Positions 22,555-23,863 of a DNA stretch of 23,863 nt are shown here, piece after piece. A program made the translations under genes and the position numbers. The notes below the pieces were generated by a model, which was given only the letters and a program-made list of their open reading frames with translations, was not told the origin of the DNA and ran no database searches. The number at the start of each line of letters is the position of its first letter. The first letter of the stretch is position 1. This DNA is from a virus, in the IMG/VR virus record IMGVR_UViG_3300043570_001015, positions 1 through 23,863 of that record; one strand, given 5' to 3'.

Positions 22555-23863
22555 TATGCAGGTCCAATATCTTCAACAAACAATTGGTACTCTCCGAAAA
22601 TTGTTCCTGTACCTGATTGACATTTAGCCCGCACTTTTCTTGTGACTGACCCAGCGGTTTCGGTGGAAATGTATGTCAAATTTTGGAATGTATAGTTTCC
22701 GCCACCAGGAACATACAAATTCAAAGAGCCTGTTATGTTATTGGATGAGTCAGTGATGTATGTTTCAAGAGTTCCAGCAGCCGTTGCGTTGGAAGCATAA
22801 GCGTAAAAAGTATATTTGTATTGACGAGTGGCTATAGCAGTAAATGTTACGGAGGTTCCTATGTCGGCAAGTGTTGTGGTTAGACCTACTGTGGTGCCAG
22901 TTGCTTTGGCAATAATTCCCCACGGCATGTTCCACTGCTGTGACCACGCCGAACCATCCCAAGTTAATTCTTTTTTAGTATTTGTCTCATAGACATGTTG
23001 ACCAGTCCACGGAGAAGATGGGCGAGTAGAAGAGGTTGCTTGGTACGGCGACATTGTTCCACCGCCTAATTCAACCCATGCTGAGTTGTAATAGATGTAT
23101 GAAGCGCCAGTAGAAGTATCAAACCAAACTAAACCAGCAGTAGGTGATACTGGAGCAGTTGCAGAACTGACAACTACTGTGGCACCAGATACCGCCGTTG
23201 CAACAAAGGCTGTTGTGGCTACTGCTGTAGTGTTGTTTCCAGCAGTTTGCGTTGTGGCAATAGTGCCAGTTGGCAGAGTAGGCGTACCCGTAAATGTTGG
23301 TGAGGAAAGTGGAGCCTTAGCGTCAATCTGTGTTTGAATAGCAGAAGTTACACCATCTAAGTAACCAATTTCTGTGTCTGTTACGTTTGTAACTCGTGCT
23401 TGAATTACAGCCGTATCAACGGCAACAGTAGGTGTTGCACTTTCTCCAGAGTTATTTGTAAGGGTTACGCCTGTACCAGCGACTAGCGATTGAACATAGT
23501 TGCCAGTTGTGTCGGTACCGAGGTCAATTGCATCATTAACCCATGCTGTACCGTTGTACTTAAGGAAGTCTCCTGATGTTTTGTCAACAAGTGAAACATC
23601 GTGCATCCACTCAAGGTGGTTATTACCAGGAATAATTCTGATTGCAATTTGACCCGTGGAAGCATGACGAACGGTAATGAATGCAACAGCAAGGTCATGT
23701 TGTGGTCTTACATTTGTGAGTTTTCCATTAACGGTTGGGTGGGCAAAAAGGATGTCACCAGCAGCCCAGGTTTCGTCACCAACCGCAAGTGCACTGGCGG
23801 TGCTTCCTCGTGTGTCAAGACCAGTTAAGGTTCCAAAACTCATCACTTCGCCGTTGACGCCGT
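22554..23863 (-). CDS. Tail fibre protein, N-terminus cut by window edge
   Basis: The frame stays open to the right edge of the window, and the codons before the first ATG (23841-23843) read on as plausible protein (GVNGEV before MSFGTLTG) without a clear ribosome binding site. I therefore treat it as the C-terminal 436 or so residues of a longer fibre. It contains a segment typical of phage tail fibres (PTLPTGTIATTQTAGNN followed by TTAVATTAFV), preceded by a DAKAPLSSPTFTGTP stretch often seen in fibre shaft and head-binding regions. Further on are a short W-containing motif (LTWDGSAWSQQW) shared with two other proteins of this window, and a Thr/Ser-rich beta-type C-terminus. There are no catalytic motifs. 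Its stop overlaps the start of the next fibre gene as TAATG, so the two are probably translationally coupled. The fibre role is family knowledge; the receptor is unknown. Confidence 0.8.
   Translation of the reverse strand, partial: GVNGEVMSFGTLTGLDTRGSTASALAVGDETWAAGDILFAHPTVNGKLTNVRPQHDLAVAFITVRHASTGQIAIRIIPGNNHLEWMHDVSLVDKTSGDFLKYNGTAWVNDAIDLGTDTTGNYVQSLVAGTGVTLTNNSGESATPTVAVDTAVIQARVTNVTDTEIGYLDGVTSAIQTQIDAKAPLSSPTFTGTPTLPTGTIATTQTAGNNTTAVATTAFVATAVSGATVVVSSATAPVSPTAGLVWFDTSTGASYIYYNSAWVELGGGTMSPYQATSSTRPSSPWTGQHVYETNTKKELTWDGSAWSQQWNMPWGIIAKATGTTVGLTTTLADIGTSVTFTAIATRQYKYTFYAYASNATAAGTLETYITDSSNNITGSLNLYVPGGGNYTFQNLTYISTETAGSVTRKVRAKCQSGTGTIFGEYQLFVEDIGPA

Overview
The window is one densely packed, single-strand block of a tailed double-stranded DNA phage (Caudoviricetes). 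All 30 genes I accept lie on the minus strand, so the text below follows transcription, from high to low coordinates. Neighbouring genes overlap by a few bases (ATGA, TAATG, TGATG) or are separated by 1-80 bases. No gene-free stretch exceeds about 85 bases, and I see no tRNA, CRISPR or insertion sequence. Base composition looks moderate, by eye near the mid-40s % GC.

The host cannot be fixed from sequence alone. The fibre style, the tryptophan-halogenase-type enzyme and the 2-oxoglutarate oxygenase recall aquatic phages. The HslV/proteasome-type hydrolase and a holin-like protein resembling those of mycobacteriophages would fit an actinobacterial host, for example a freshwater actinobacterium. 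This is inference.

Layout: (1) 23863-20079, three fibre/adhesin genes: one cut by the window edge, then two paralogous glycine-rich adhesins. The second adhesin carries collagen-like triplets and an extraordinary domain with 48 His in 160 residues. (2) 20067-15667, an accessory cassette: a small helical protein, an unknown protein, a prolyl-hydroxylase-like oxygenase, a flavin-dependent halogenase-like enzyme, an unknown beta-rich protein, a second copy of the small helical protein and another unknown. (3) 15677-13326, a small membrane protein, a short fibre-like protein and a protein with four fibronectin type III domains. (4) 13307-11745, an M15 peptidase (probable endolysin), a KTSC-domain protein and small unknowns. 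(5) 11443-7357, large terminase, three unknowns with virion-like composition and a holin-like protein. (6) 7282-4908, a helix-turn-helix-like protein behind a perfect palindrome, a metallophosphoesterase, the HslV-like hydrolase and a small hydrophobic protein. (7) 4908-1, an unknown, portal, scaffold, N4-gp56-type major capsid protein, a small conserved protein and the start of another gene.

How the parts may work together: regions 5-7 package DNA and build the head. No classical prohead protease is visible, and the HslV-like enzyme sits where one might be expected. Regions 1-3 make the host-contact structures. The oxygenase and halogenase lie directly behind a fibre with collagen-like Gly-X-Pro triplets and Trp/His-rich sequence, so a fibre-modification role is a testable idea. 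The M15 peptidase and one of three small membrane proteins probably do lysis.
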